A stretch of 64,000 bases of DNA from Oscillibacter sp. (GTDB lineage: Bacteria > Bacillota > Clostridia > Oscillospirales > Oscillospiraceae), in NCBI GenBank assembly GCA_022652815.1, contig JALCRR010000003.1, positions 1 through 64,000 on the forward strand, read 5' to 3'. Every line of letters begins with the position of its first letter. Position 1 is the stretch's first letter. Of the stretch, positions 1 to 7,614 are shown piece by piece. The notes beneath the pieces were generated by a model, which was not told the DNA's origin, ran no database searches, and saw nothing but the letters and a program-made list of their open reading frames with translations. Made by a program: the position numbers and the translations under genes.

Positions 1-283
1 ATTTGCCGGACGGCGTTGTCCAGCGCACATCATCCAAATTGTCGATCAAGGCCAGCAGCACCATGCTTTTTTGATTCATGGCCGCATCCAATGAGTCGCG
101 ATCTTCCAGTTCACTGGTAAAGTTCACCTGCAAGGCGTACGGCTGTTCGGAGGTGAACAACTCCATGGTGTAGTCGTTCAGTGCCTGCACATCCAGCGCT
201 TTGAGAAGTTTCCCGCACGCCACTGCGTCACCTACATAAGCGGTTTTCAAATTGTACAGGGTCTGGGCGAGTGAGTCGGCAGA
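1..283 (-). pseudogene. C-terminal DUF4825-like part of the BlaR1-type protein, cut off by an in-frame stop
   Basis: The minus strand stays open from base 283 to the window edge (94 codons) in exactly the frame of the upstream M56 protease gene, directly after its TAG codon at 284-286. The translation contains AYVGDAVACGKLLKAL, EQPYALQVNF and KSMVLLALIDNL. This pattern matches, from memory, the DUF4825 domain usually found at the C-terminus of clostridial BlaR1-like receptors. No start codon with a ribosome binding site is evident just after the stop, so this part is probably untranslated unless the stop is read through. The gene continues beyond the window. It could also be a base-call error in an intact gene. 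Confidence 0.7.
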
Positions 284-1780
284 CTACGCCAACTGAATGG
301 CGTCACCCGGGGACAACACCAGATGAACTAGAACCACCGCATCTCCGTCCACACTGATATTTTCGGCCGCACCGGTTTCTTCATACGTATGGATGGAATA
401 GCCGCTTGCGCCGTTATCACCGTTGGTATCCAGAATATGTGCTTGAATCACCGTATCCACGGTTTGCTCACCCATGCTCAAATTGTCTAACGGTTGATCC
501 GGCGTATTCGAGGAATATCCCCGGAAGGAAGTATTCAGCGTATAGGAAACGCTGAGAGATGCACCGCTGGAATCAGAATAATTCCAGTCAAAAGACCGCC
601 ACGTACCGTGTTCGTTTTCTCTTTGAGGTGTAAAGCCCAACGAAAAAGACCCATTGCGGGGAAAATCTGAGCCCACGTTTTCGTTGATAATCTGATCGTG
701 GCTTACCATTGTACCGTTGGTGCAAACTTCATAGTAGAGCATCATGGATCGCACATCGCTGCCTAGAGAGTAGGAATATTGCCCGTCGGCATATGTAAGC
801 GTGCTGGAGTCTTTCACGTTCGCATTGGTGCAGCAGGCGACGATCAGAATGGCTGCCAGCGCCACAGAAAGAAAGACAACTCCGGCACGGGTCTGCTTCC
901 ATCTCAGAACATTTTTTATCCGGCTTTTAGCATCGTTTTCTCCAAATGCCAGCGGAGCCGCCGTAGAAAAGCGCCGTGCCGAGGCGAAGTTAACCAGCGA
1001 CAGACTGTACCCCTGCTTCGCATCCGGCCCCAACGTGTGAATGACCGCCTCATCGCAGGCCATCTCCATATCCCGAATCATCAGAGCCCAGCAAAGCCAC
1101 GCGGTGGGATTCCACCAGTACACAGCAAGAATCAGAAAACCAATCAGTTTCCACCACGGATCGCCCCGGCGCAGATGCGTCCGCTCGTGGAGTAGAATAT
1201 AATTCCGTTCCTCCGCTCCTGTGCGGCAGGGCAGATAGATTTTCGGTCGAATCCAGCCCAGCACAAATGGCGTGGGAATGGCATCGCATTCGTAAATATT
1301 GTCCTCCATACGCGTGGCTTCCGCAAGACGGCGGCGTAAAAGAAGAAGAGAAATAACACTGTAAATCAAAATGGCTGCAAGGCCGATGAGCCAGATAATC
1401 GCTGCAACCCGCAACGCTAACTCTGTTGGAGTCAGACTTGCCGCAACGGAATTTTCGGATAAAGATGTCGCATCAAGAACGGCGCGCGACTGCGAGGAAA
1501 GCGCACCGCCACCGAAGGTCACGGTAGAGAAATTCCTTGCGCTGGTCGGAACCGTGATATCCGCCACCGGGCGTACAGCGTTGAAAATACTGAACATACT
1601 GGACAGTGTAATGGGACAGCAAAGGCGAAAACCGACCAACCCCCACAGCACAAATGCATATTTTTTGGGTGCGTTGCACTGGAGAAGTAGCCATCGTGCC
1701 AACAGAACTGCCGCCATGACCGGCAGCGCCGTCAAGGAAAGGCTGAACAGCGAGCGAACAACAGACGTCAGGTTTTCCAT
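284..1780 (-). CDS. BlaR1/MecR1-type M56 zinc metalloprotease sensor, truncated by a TAG codon
   Basis: Integral-membrane receptor protease of the kind that senses wall-active antibiotics and triggers loss of a BlaI-type repressor. Start chosen at 1780 because AGAGGAG lies 8 bases upstream and the preceding repressor gene ends 4 bases earlier; an in-frame start at 1807 would overlap it. The product is 498 aa. Hydrophobic segments lie near residues 10-30, 37-55 and 115-145, and the zinc motif HERTH is at about 189-193 (H198-H202 counted from the longer start), followed by LRRGDPWW. Another membrane segment near residue 300 leads to an extracellular part ending GDAIQLA at TAG. The reading frame continues open after this stop (bases 1-283) with a DUF4825-like domain, so the receptor is interrupted. 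The ligand cannot be told from sequence. Confidence 0.85.
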   Translation of the reverse strand: MENLTSVVRSLFSLSLTALPVMAAVLLARWLLLQCNAPKKYAFVLWGLVGFRLCCPITLSSMFSIFNAVRPVADITVPTSARNFSTVTFGGGALSSQSRAVLDATSLSENSVAASLTPTELALRVAAIIWLIGLAAILIYSVISLLLLRRRLAEATRMEDNIYECDAIPTPFVLGWIRPKIYLPCRTGAEERNYILLHERTHLRRGDPWWKLIGFLILAVYWWNPTAWLCWALMIRDMEMACDEAVIHTLGPDAKQGYSLSLVNFASARRFSTAAPLAFGENDAKSRIKNVLRWKQTRAGVVFLSVALAAILIVACCTNANVKDSSTLTYADGQYSYSLGSDVRSMMLYYEVCTNGTMVSHDQIINENVGSDFPRNGSFSLGFTPQRENEHGTWRSFDWNYSDSSGASLSVSYTLNTSFRGYSSNTPDQPLDNLSMGEQTVDTVIQAHILDTNGDNGASGYSIHTYEETGAAENISVDGDAVVLVHLVLSPGDAIQLA

Positions 1781-1784
1781 AACA

Positions 1785-2144
1785 TTACTCCTCTTGATGT
1801 GCGTCAATCAGACGCTTCAAGCTTTCTGCCTCGGTTTCCGTCAACTTTTTCCCGCTCATAAAAGCCGTCAGAAAGGACGGCAGGGAACCCCCGAAGGTCT
1901 TTTCTACAAAGGCATCTGCGGCACTGGCCGTGACATCCTCTCGCCCGGCCAATACCGATACCGTCGCGTTCTCGTTGCGTACGATTCCCTTGCCACACAG
2001 CCGCTTTAAAACGGTATAGGTGGTTGATTTCTTCCACCCCAGTCGCTCGCTGCAAAGCCCCACCAGCTGCGGAGAGGGGACTGGCGCGAATTCCCAGACG
2101 ATCTGCATAAATTTATATTCTCCGTCACTCAGCTGATATGCCAT
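1785..2144 (-). CDS. BlaI/MecI/CopY-family winged-helix repressor
   Basis: A 119-aa DNA-binding repressor, close to the usual family length of about 120-130. The N-terminal winged helix reads LSDGEYKFMQIVWEF, then KKSTTYTVLKRLCGKGI as the recognition region; the C-terminal half is a helical dimerisation domain (LPSFLTAFMSGKKLTETEAE). GGAGG sits 7 bases before the ATG. The receptor protease gene follows after only 4 bases, the standard blaI-blaR1 arrangement. The family represses its own operon until the receptor becomes active. A perfect palindrome overlapping the predicted -10 box upstream is the likely operator. The inducing signal and any further target genes are not visible; no beta-lactamase gene is present in the window. 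Confidence 0.9.
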   Translation of the reverse strand: MAYQLSDGEYKFMQIVWEFAPVPSPQLVGLCSERLGWKKSTTYTVLKRLCGKGIVRNENATVSVLAGREDVTASAADAFVEKTFGGSLPSFLTAFMSGKKLTETEAESLKRLIDAHQEE

Positions 2145-2179
2145 GGTATGTCCTCCAGTCTATCCTTGTAAACTGAATA

Positions 2180-2209
2180 CAGTCTACATAAATAGACTGC
2201 GGATGTCAA
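2180..2209 (-). promoter_or_regulatory. Promoter and palindromic operator of the blaI-blaR1-type operon
   Basis: Read on the minus strand: TTGACA (2204-2209), a 17-base spacer, TAGACT (2181-2186). The spacer and -10 box carry a perfect 7-base inverted repeat, CAGTCTA-6-TAGACTG, at 2180-2199. A repressor bound there would block polymerase directly, as known for BlaI/MecI operators, although the half-site is not the staphylococcal one. Confidence 0.75.
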
Positions 2210-2294
2210 GAGCGACATCAAAACAGATGACCGCATATTCAACAAGATGAAGCGTGGTTGCCGGTTCTTTTCTGATTGATTCTCAAAAAAGGTA

Positions 2295-2342
2295 TTGACA
2301 GCTAATGACCATTAGCTTATAATGCGGCTAACGATAATTAGC
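2295..2342 (+). promoter_or_regulatory. Consensus promoter with two palindromic operators before a broken tetR
   Basis: TTGACA at 2295-2300 and TATAAT at 2318-2323 are exact sigma-A hexamers 17 bases apart. The spacer is the palindrome GCTAATG-AC-CATTAGC (2301-2316). A second, weaker copy, GCTAA-CGATAA-TTAGC, lies at 2327-2342 just before a G-rich ribosome binding site (2344-2352). This looks like an autoregulated TetR-type control region, still intact although the gene behind it is decayed. Confidence 0.75.
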
Positions 2343-2357
2343 TAAGGGGGGGCAACC

Positions 2358-2925
2358 ATGGAACAGATGACAACAAAAGGACACATTCGTCGCGAAGCCC
2401 TAGTCTTGTTTTCGAGATATGGTTACGAGGCTGTCAGTGTAGGGCAGATCGCAGCGGCGCTATGACGAGCAGACAAAGAAATGAAGCGCCATATCAGCAA
2501 CGCCATCGCAGACCAAAAGCGGTTTGCCGCAACGGATGCAGATGGTTTGGTGAAACAGGTGCAGGCGTTGGTACGCCACTCTCTACACGACGAATATAAT
2601 GGCCAATTCCGACGCCTGATGACAATCAAGCAGTATCGCTCGCCAGAGCTTTCCGCATTGTATACAGCTCGTTATGTGGAGCGTCTGGTTACTTATCATG
2701 AAAAGCGGAGACGTTCACAGCATGGCCTTGCAGTACACCTGCCCAATTTTGACCTTGTTGTCGATCTGCGACCGGCAACCGGAAAGGAAAACACAGGCAA
2801 TGGTGCAGATCGAGGCACACATCCGCCAGTTTTTGACTCAAATCAAACAGCAAAGATTGGGAAAATCGATGACGGACGGTGGAGATTGGGCTAGCACTGA
2901 ATTATTAAAAGCCGTACTGGATTGA
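2358..2925 (+). pseudogene. Decayed TetR-family regulator
   Basis: The ATG at 2358 opens a typical TetR helix-turn-helix start (HIRREALVLFSRYGYEAVSV, then GQIAAAL) that stops at TGA 2463-2465 after 35 codons, where the recognition helix should follow. Downstream, the frame from about 2466 encodes pieces of a TetR ligand domain (GQFRRLMTIKQYRSPELSAL, ARYVERLVTYHE). A shift to another frame gives ALQYTCPILTLLSICDRQPE and IEAHIRQFLTQIKQ, up to the stop at 2925. The recognition-helix segment is missing and at least one frameshift is present, so no functional repressor is expected. The upstream operator and the membrane protein gene that follows suggest what it once controlled. Confidence 0.75.
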
Positions 2926-2961
2926 TGCGGCACACACCAATAAAAAAAGAGGTATCTGATT

Positions 2962-3372
2962 ATGAAACTTTATTTTGGAAATACGACCACGACAGTCACA
3001 ACAATTTTAATTTTAGGTTTGCTGGGCTTCATAGGATATTCTGCTTTGCACCGGGCAGACATTCCATTTTGGGGACGGCGCAGTCTGTTCCTTGCGTTCT
3101 ACGGCTTGCTGATTTGCTGTTTTGCAGCGGCGCGGGACGGTTTGGACAAAACCATTCAGTGCGCCATTGATGGCAGCTGTGTACCCGGTATTTTTCCACT
3201 GCTCAGTGTCCCCAACCTAATTGGCTGCATTGGCGCGGCGATCATTATGATTGCCGGAATCGCAACACTTTTCAGCAAAAGCCAGCATACCAGAGAAATC
3301 TGGTTTTATCTGATGTCCGGCGGTGTGCTGCTCAAGATCGTAACGGTGGAGATTGGGAGAATCCTGTTATAA
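2962..3372 (+). CDS. Small integral membrane protein of unknown function
   Basis: 136 aa with about four hydrophobic segments (near residues 12-28, 38-56, 75-100 and 112-132), cysteines in the second and third, and no recognised motif. AGAGG lies about 8 bases before the ATG. It begins 36 bases after the tetR relic and was probably its regulated partner; with the repressor broken it may be expressed constitutively. It could belong to one of the small membrane protein families often found beside TetR genes in Clostridia, but no specific family is recognised. Confidence 0.6.
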   Translation: MKLYFGNTTTTVTTILILGLLGFIGYSALHRADIPFWGRRSLFLAFYGLLICCFAAARDGLDKTIQCAIDGSCVPGIFPLLSVPNLIGCIGAAIIMIAGIATLFSKSQHTREIWFYLMSGGVLLKIVTVEIGRILL

Positions 3373-3503
3373 AAATAAAAGTGGTGGTCCATTTTAGTCG
3401 GTCAAGCACGAGATCGGCAACGGCAACAACCAGCCGTCTAAATTTCTGCGTTTGACGAACAGAACAATCAACTGATATTTTGCATAGGAGGACGAGAGAT
3501 ACT

Positions 3504-4271
3504 ATGAAACAAGAAGCGTTCCCCATTTTGGAATTCGATGATGATAAAAATGTGGTCATCAGACCCGCTCACATGTTCAAACCGATCGATATCCCCAAAA
3601 GGTGTGTTCTTTGTAACTTTGGTGAGGCGATTGAAAAAATGCTTGAAGAATATCCGCATAGGTTGCTTACCTATTTTGAGGCGGAATCCATCAAGCTGCC
3701 TGTTTATGAGCTAGAGTATCAAGGTAAAAAAATAGCATTGGCTCAAGCGTATGTGGGTGCCCCTGGAGCTGCGGTTCAAATCGAGGTATTGACTGCGCTG
3801 GGCTGCTGCAAATATATTGCCTGCGGCGGTTGTGGCGTTTTGCAAAAGGATATTGCCATTGGTCACTTCATCATACCAACGGCAGCGGTCAGAGATGAAG
3901 GAACATCTTATCATTATGTCAAACCCGCAAGAGAAATTGTCGCAAACGAGCGTGTTGTCAACGTGATTGAGAACACGTTTGCCCAGCACGGTATCCCATA
4001 CATGAAGGCGAAAACATGGACGACAGACGCATTTTACAGGGAAACTCCCGCAAAAATACAGCAACGCATCCGTGAAGGCTGTGTAACAGTAGATATGGAA
4101 GCCTCTGCATATATGGCTGCTGCACAATATGACAATGTCGATTTCGGACAAATACTTTATGCTGGCGATAACCTGGCGGGAACAAAATGGGATCGTAGAA
4201 ATTGGGACAGTCAAACTTCTATTCGAGAAAACACATTAAGAATTACCCTTGATGCATGTGTGTCAATGTAA
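3504..4271 (+). CDS. Nucleoside phosphorylase family protein (PNP/UDP fold)
   Basis: A 255-aa protein of the purine-nucleoside/uridine phosphorylase superfamily, which cleaves nucleosides with phosphate to free base and ribose-1-phosphate. Visible landmarks are YVGAPGAAVQIEVLTALGC, the central CGGCGVLQKDIAIGHFIIP segment, and CVTVDMEASAYMAAAQ, which contains the conserved Met-Glu that binds ribose. The start at 3504 follows AGGAGG at 3486-3491; an in-frame ATG at 3480 has no such site. Substrate preference cannot be assigned. The gene stands alone between a membrane protein gene and a convergent MATE gene, with a 32-base palindrome behind it. Confidence 0.8.
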   Translation: MKQEAFPILEFDDDKNVVIRPAHMFKPIDIPKRCVLCNFGEAIEKMLEEYPHRLLTYFEAESIKLPVYELEYQGKKIALAQAYVGAPGAAVQIEVLTALGCCKYIACGGCGVLQKDIAIGHFIIPTAAVRDEGTSYHYVKPAREIVANERVVNVIENTFAQHGIPYMKAKTWTTDAFYRETPAKIQQRIREGCVTVDMEASAYMAAAQYDNVDFGQILYAGDNLAGTKWDRRNWDSQTSIRENTLRITLDACVSM

Positions 4272-4376
4272 GTTGGCAACGGTCAAACAAATCGAAAGTT
4301 GCAAAAAAGAGACAAAATGTAAAAAGCAAAATCTATAAATCAGCACAGTTTACAAAACTCACGGATAAAGAATCAT

Positions 4377-4408
4377 AGCAAGGAATGATGAATTCATCAT
4401 TCCTTGCT
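4377..4408. repeat. Perfect 32-base palindrome between convergent genes
   Basis: AGCAAGGAATGATGAA is followed at once by its exact reverse complement, giving 16+16 bases with no loop. It spans the last codons of the minus-strand MATE gene (stop at 4397-4399) and lies 105 bases after the phosphorylase gene. Neither side has a strong T run, so it may be a weak bidirectional terminator or a protein-binding site. Confidence 0.6.
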
Positions 4409-5776
4409 TGCAATATTGTGCGACACCATGCGTTTCATCGGCTTTACCAAAAATGCACACACCAGTATTGTCAATAGATCAGCGAAAGGCTGCGAGAGGT
4501 AGACGCCTGTTACACCCAACAGCTCTGGCAGCGTTAAGATAAATGGGACATAGAACACCCCTTGGCGGATCAGCGAGAGGAAAAGCCCCATTTTTGATGC
4601 GCCGATGGTCTGAAATGTGATTGTCATCATGTAGCACAGTCCAAAGGCGGGATACAATGCCACCTGCGAAATCAGCAGCCACCGCCCGTACTCGATCACT
4701 GCCGGGTTGCGGTTAAACAGCAGAATGAGCGGCTTTGCCAGAAGAATGTACAACGCGGCCACAACCACCGTCAATAGCAGCGAGCCGCGCAGTGCAAACC
4801 GGACAGACTGGTGAAATCGCTTCTCGTTTTTTGCACCGAATGCGTATGAAGCGACAGGCTGATAGCCCTGCATAAAGCCCATAACCACATAGCAGCCGAT
4901 CAGGATAAGCCGCTGCACCACGCCGTAGGCGGCAATGATGAGGTCGGCATCGGGCAGTGGCTTTGCGGCAATATTTGTAAGAGAGGTCGCAACGGCAAGG
5001 CAAATTTGAATAACCGCAGTTGGAATGCCAATCGAAACAACCGCCCAAACCAATTTACTGGAGATGCAGAAGCTCGACGGCTTGACCTTAATGATGGATC
5101 GGCCGCTGAGATAAAACCACGTGAGGATCACAAAGGTCACACATTGAGAAACCGTCGTTGCAAGGGACGCGCCTTCCACGCCCATGTCCAATCCCCACGA
5201 AAACATAAATACCGGGTCAAGCACGACGTTGAGCGCCGCCCCCACTGTTACCGCAATGGTCGATATTTTTACAGAGGATTCTGCCCGGGCAGCACAGTTG
5301 AGGCTCTGGGCCGGGAGATTGAAAAGGGCTGCAATGAACATCCAAAACGCATAATCCTTCGCTTGAGGCAAAACCGCGTCAGACGCGCCAAAGGCGCGCA
5401 GCAACGGCTCTATAAAAAGAATGCCAAGGACACAGAGCACTGCGCCGATTACCATGGAAAGGCCCACGATGGTTGTGACGGTGCGGTTTGCCCCGTCTTT
5501 ATCATCCGCGCCGAGCCGGCGCCCGGCAAGCACAGCCGCGCCTGCGGCAAAGATATTTTCCACCGACACCATAATGAGCAACAGCGGCAATGTAACCCCC
5601 ACCGCTGCAAGGGCAATATCGCTGTCCAGCATCCCGATATAGGCGGTATCCACGATGTTGTAGACAGCCTTTGCCAGCAGCGCAAGTGTGGCGGGAATCG
5701 CCAGCTTTGTGATCGCTTTGGACGGAGCGATGGTCGAGAGCAGGGATTCTTTACCTGTGGTATCAGCTGTTTTCAT
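4397..5776 (-). CDS. MATE-family multidrug efflux transporter
   Basis: 459-aa polytopic membrane protein with about twelve hydrophobic segments arranged as two similar halves, as in Na+- or H+-coupled MATE exporters. Family landmarks are IPATLALLAKAVYNIVDTAYIG near the N-terminus, AAGAAVLAGRRLGADDK after the second segment, and the matching QGYQPVASYAFGAKNEKRF in the second half. The start at 5776 overlaps the end of the tetR gene by 14 bases, suggesting translational coupling; an upstream in-frame ATG at 5785 is possible. Very likely controlled by that TetR protein. Drug range cannot be read from sequence. Confidence 0.88.
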   Translation of the reverse strand: MKTADTTGKESLLSTIAPSKAITKLAIPATLALLAKAVYNIVDTAYIGMLDSDIALAAVGVTLPLLLIMVSVENIFAAGAAVLAGRRLGADDKDGANRTVTTIVGLSMVIGAVLCVLGILFIEPLLRAFGASDAVLPQAKDYAFWMFIAALFNLPAQSLNCAARAESSVKISTIAVTVGAALNVVLDPVFMFSWGLDMGVEGASLATTVSQCVTFVILTWFYLSGRSIIKVKPSSFCISSKLVWAVVSIGIPTAVIQICLAVATSLTNIAAKPLPDADLIIAAYGVVQRLILIGCYVVMGFMQGYQPVASYAFGAKNEKRFHQSVRFALRGSLLLTVVVAALYILLAKPLILLFNRNPAVIEYGRWLLISQVALYPAFGLCYMMTITFQTIGASKMGLFLSLIRQGVFYVPFILTLPELLGVTGVYLSQPFADLLTILVCAFLVKPMKRMVSHNIASKE

Positions 5777-6398
5777 CTTGATCATCCAACACGCCATGCA
5801 GCAAAATATTGAGCTGGCGGTGGCTCCTTTCTTCATGCTCGCGCAGTGCGCATTCGGGCGTGGCGGCATCGGCAAGTGCCGCTTGAAAACGTGTGTTAAA
5901 GAAATCCATGTACATTCTGAAATCCTCTGTTACGTTGGCAGCAGATAGTCCCTTCCGCAGCGGTGCGCTCATCAGCAATGCGGTCAACATCGATATGTTC
6001 AGCGCGTCAAAGGCAGCCCGCGCCTTCATAAGCTGCATGGTCAGATGAGCAGGGGGGGTTAAAACCACATCTAAAAAGATACCGAGATACAGCGGACTTT
6101 CCGCAAAGAAGCGCAGCCGTGCGTCAAAGTATGCATTGAGCCGCTGTTCAATAGTGGCTGGCGCGCTTTCCTGCACAGCTTTCATATATGCTGTCAGCGT
6201 ATCGAAGCAATCGGCGGCACAAAGCAGATATAGTTCGTCCTTATCTTTGAAGTAATGATAAATGATCCCTTTAGAGATGCCGTTCTCGGCGCAGACCGTA
6301 TTTAAAGACGCACCACGATATCCCTTTTCCGAAAATTCTCTCAAAGCGGCATCGAATATCCGTTGCCGGGAAAGCGCATTTTTCTCTTCCCGTTTCAT
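5763..6398 (-). CDS. TetR/AcrR-family transcriptional regulator
   Basis: 211 aa. The N-terminal helix-turn-helix reads RQRIFDAALREFSEKGYRGA then ISKGIIYHYFKDKDELY, the TetR signature at residues 10-57; the rest is a helical ligand-binding domain. GAGGTGA lies 5 bases before the ATG. The gene precedes and overlaps the MATE transporter gene, so it most likely represses this efflux operon and releases it on binding a substrate. A perfect 16-base palindrome between its promoter and start codon is the probable operator. Confidence 0.9.
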   Translation of the reverse strand: MKREEKNALSRQRIFDAALREFSEKGYRGASLNTVCAENGISKGIIYHYFKDKDELYLLCAADCFDTLTAYMKAVQESAPATIEQRLNAYFDARLRFFAESPLYLGIFLDVVLTPPAHLTMQLMKARAAFDALNISMLTALLMSAPLRKGLSAANVTEDFRMYMDFFNTRFQAALADAATPECALREHEERSHRQLNILLHGVLDDQDENS

Positions 6399-6420
6399 AA
6401 AGTCACCTCATAATATAAAG

Positions 6421-6473
6421 TAGACCACATGGTCTATAATGCGCATTGTAGCACAAACAGACCATGCGGTCAA
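6421..6473 (-). promoter_or_regulatory. Promoter and palindromic operators of the tetR-MATE operon
   Basis: Minus strand: TTGACC (6468-6473), 17 bases, TACAAT (6445-6450). Downstream of the -10 lies the perfect palindrome TAGACCA-TG-TGGTCTA (6421-6436). A second related dyad, GACC-gcat-GGTC (6460-6471), overlaps the -35. Two sites flanking the promoter fit TetR autorepression. Confidence 0.75.
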
Positions 6474-7398
6474 TATTTACTCGTATTCAGATAATGGAAT
6501 GAGCAAGTTGGAAAATAGCTGCATTCCAACTTTCGGTTTGTCCGGCAGCATTGCATATGTTCCTTATGTTTTGGCAGATGAGGGAATCTCAGCAACAGCA
6601 CAACTTATCGGAGCATAAAGGAATTGAAAAGATGTATTATCCGATGAATCTCTCAACTTTGGCCCATTTGTAAAGCAATAAGGCGTTTACTGCCGTAGAA
6701 AAAACGCAGAACCTAAAATCAGAAAGCTTGGGATGTCCATAGAAATATTTTATTCGTATTCAGAGTCTCGCACAATCATGTTACGCTGCCGGTCCCCAAA
6801 TTTTTGATACTTGATAGAAATTTTTACATCTTCAAGAATGTTGTTTCGTGTTCTACACTTGCCTGCATTCTTTTCGTATATTTTGCGAGGCAATTCGCTT
6901 CATGGGCGAAATGAGCAGTTACCGGTCAAATTTCACCACAACGGGGCTCTGGTTAAACAGCACAATCAAAGCCTTTGCCAGTAAAATATAGATAACAAGG
7001 TCAGAATCACTGCCGGTTTTGTCAGAATATGCTTTTGAGATAAAAAAATTCTGGACAACAGCGTGAAAGGCAAAGCATGACTTTTTGCCGTTGGTATTAA
7101 TCCTCTGGCTGAACCGGACAGTAAAATCTTGTGTTTGTGCGCTTCCTATGCTAAGATTATTTTCAAAGACGCAGAATTCAAGCATACTATATTTATACGG
7201 CGGAAGAAAAACACAGCACTGCGCTCAAAAGTTTGTTTGCGTTTGAAAGCTCTACTGCGACTTGGAAGAGGCCTTTTAAAAGCCGATTGACTTGTTTTGC
7301 AGAGCTTGAAGCAGTTTTGTAATTACTGCGATGAACAGCTTGGCAAAAGCAACCTAATCTGGACTGCTATTTGACAGCTGTTTTCAAGGAATGGTTAT
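6474..7398. other. Gene-poor, AT-rich decayed region
   Basis: No intact gene was recognised. A 39-codon open frame at 6499-6618 (+) lacks a convincing ribosome binding site and has no known family. 6919-7060 on the minus strand carries a MATE-like fragment, listed separately. The stretch ends at a strong plus-strand terminator with no gene in front of it. The composition and fragments point to old insertion and deletion of accessory genes. Confidence 0.5.
6919..7060 (-). pseudogene. Fragment of a MATE-type transporter
   Basis: The minus-strand translation ends VIYILLAKALIVLFNQSPVV then VKFDR. It closely parallels ALYILLAKPLILLFNRNPAV in the MATE transporter at 4397-5776. Sequence upstream of this match does not continue the alignment in a single frame, so only a degenerate internal piece of a related transporter remains. 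It may derive from a duplication of the neighbouring gene or from another MATE gene. Confidence 0.45.
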
Positions 7399-7440
7399 AA
7401 AGCGGAGAAGCGTTGCGGCGCAATGCTTCTCCGCTTTTTA
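7399..7440 (+). terminator. Strong rho-independent terminator with no upstream gene
   Basis: AAGCGGAGAAGCGTTG pairs with CAATGCTTCTCCGCTT (one G-U pair) around a short loop, followed by TTTTT. No coding region lies on the plus strand for over 900 bases before it, so it may end a small RNA or be left from a lost gene. Confidence 0.7.
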
Positions 7441-7614
7441 TAGAAAATAATGCCTTTGAATTTCGGCTTTTGATGGTTTTTGCCGACTGCAACGTGAAAT
7501 AATAATTTCATCAATGATGACCATTCCGTGCTTTTTTGACTGTGACAGGTTCTGCGGCGAAAGACTGGCTTTCCCACATGACCTGTGATTGATATTTTTG
7601 AATCGAGGAACTAA

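Noticed and set aside
6499..6618. 39-codon frame in the decayed region
   Set aside because: No convincing ribosome binding site and no family; kept only as a note.
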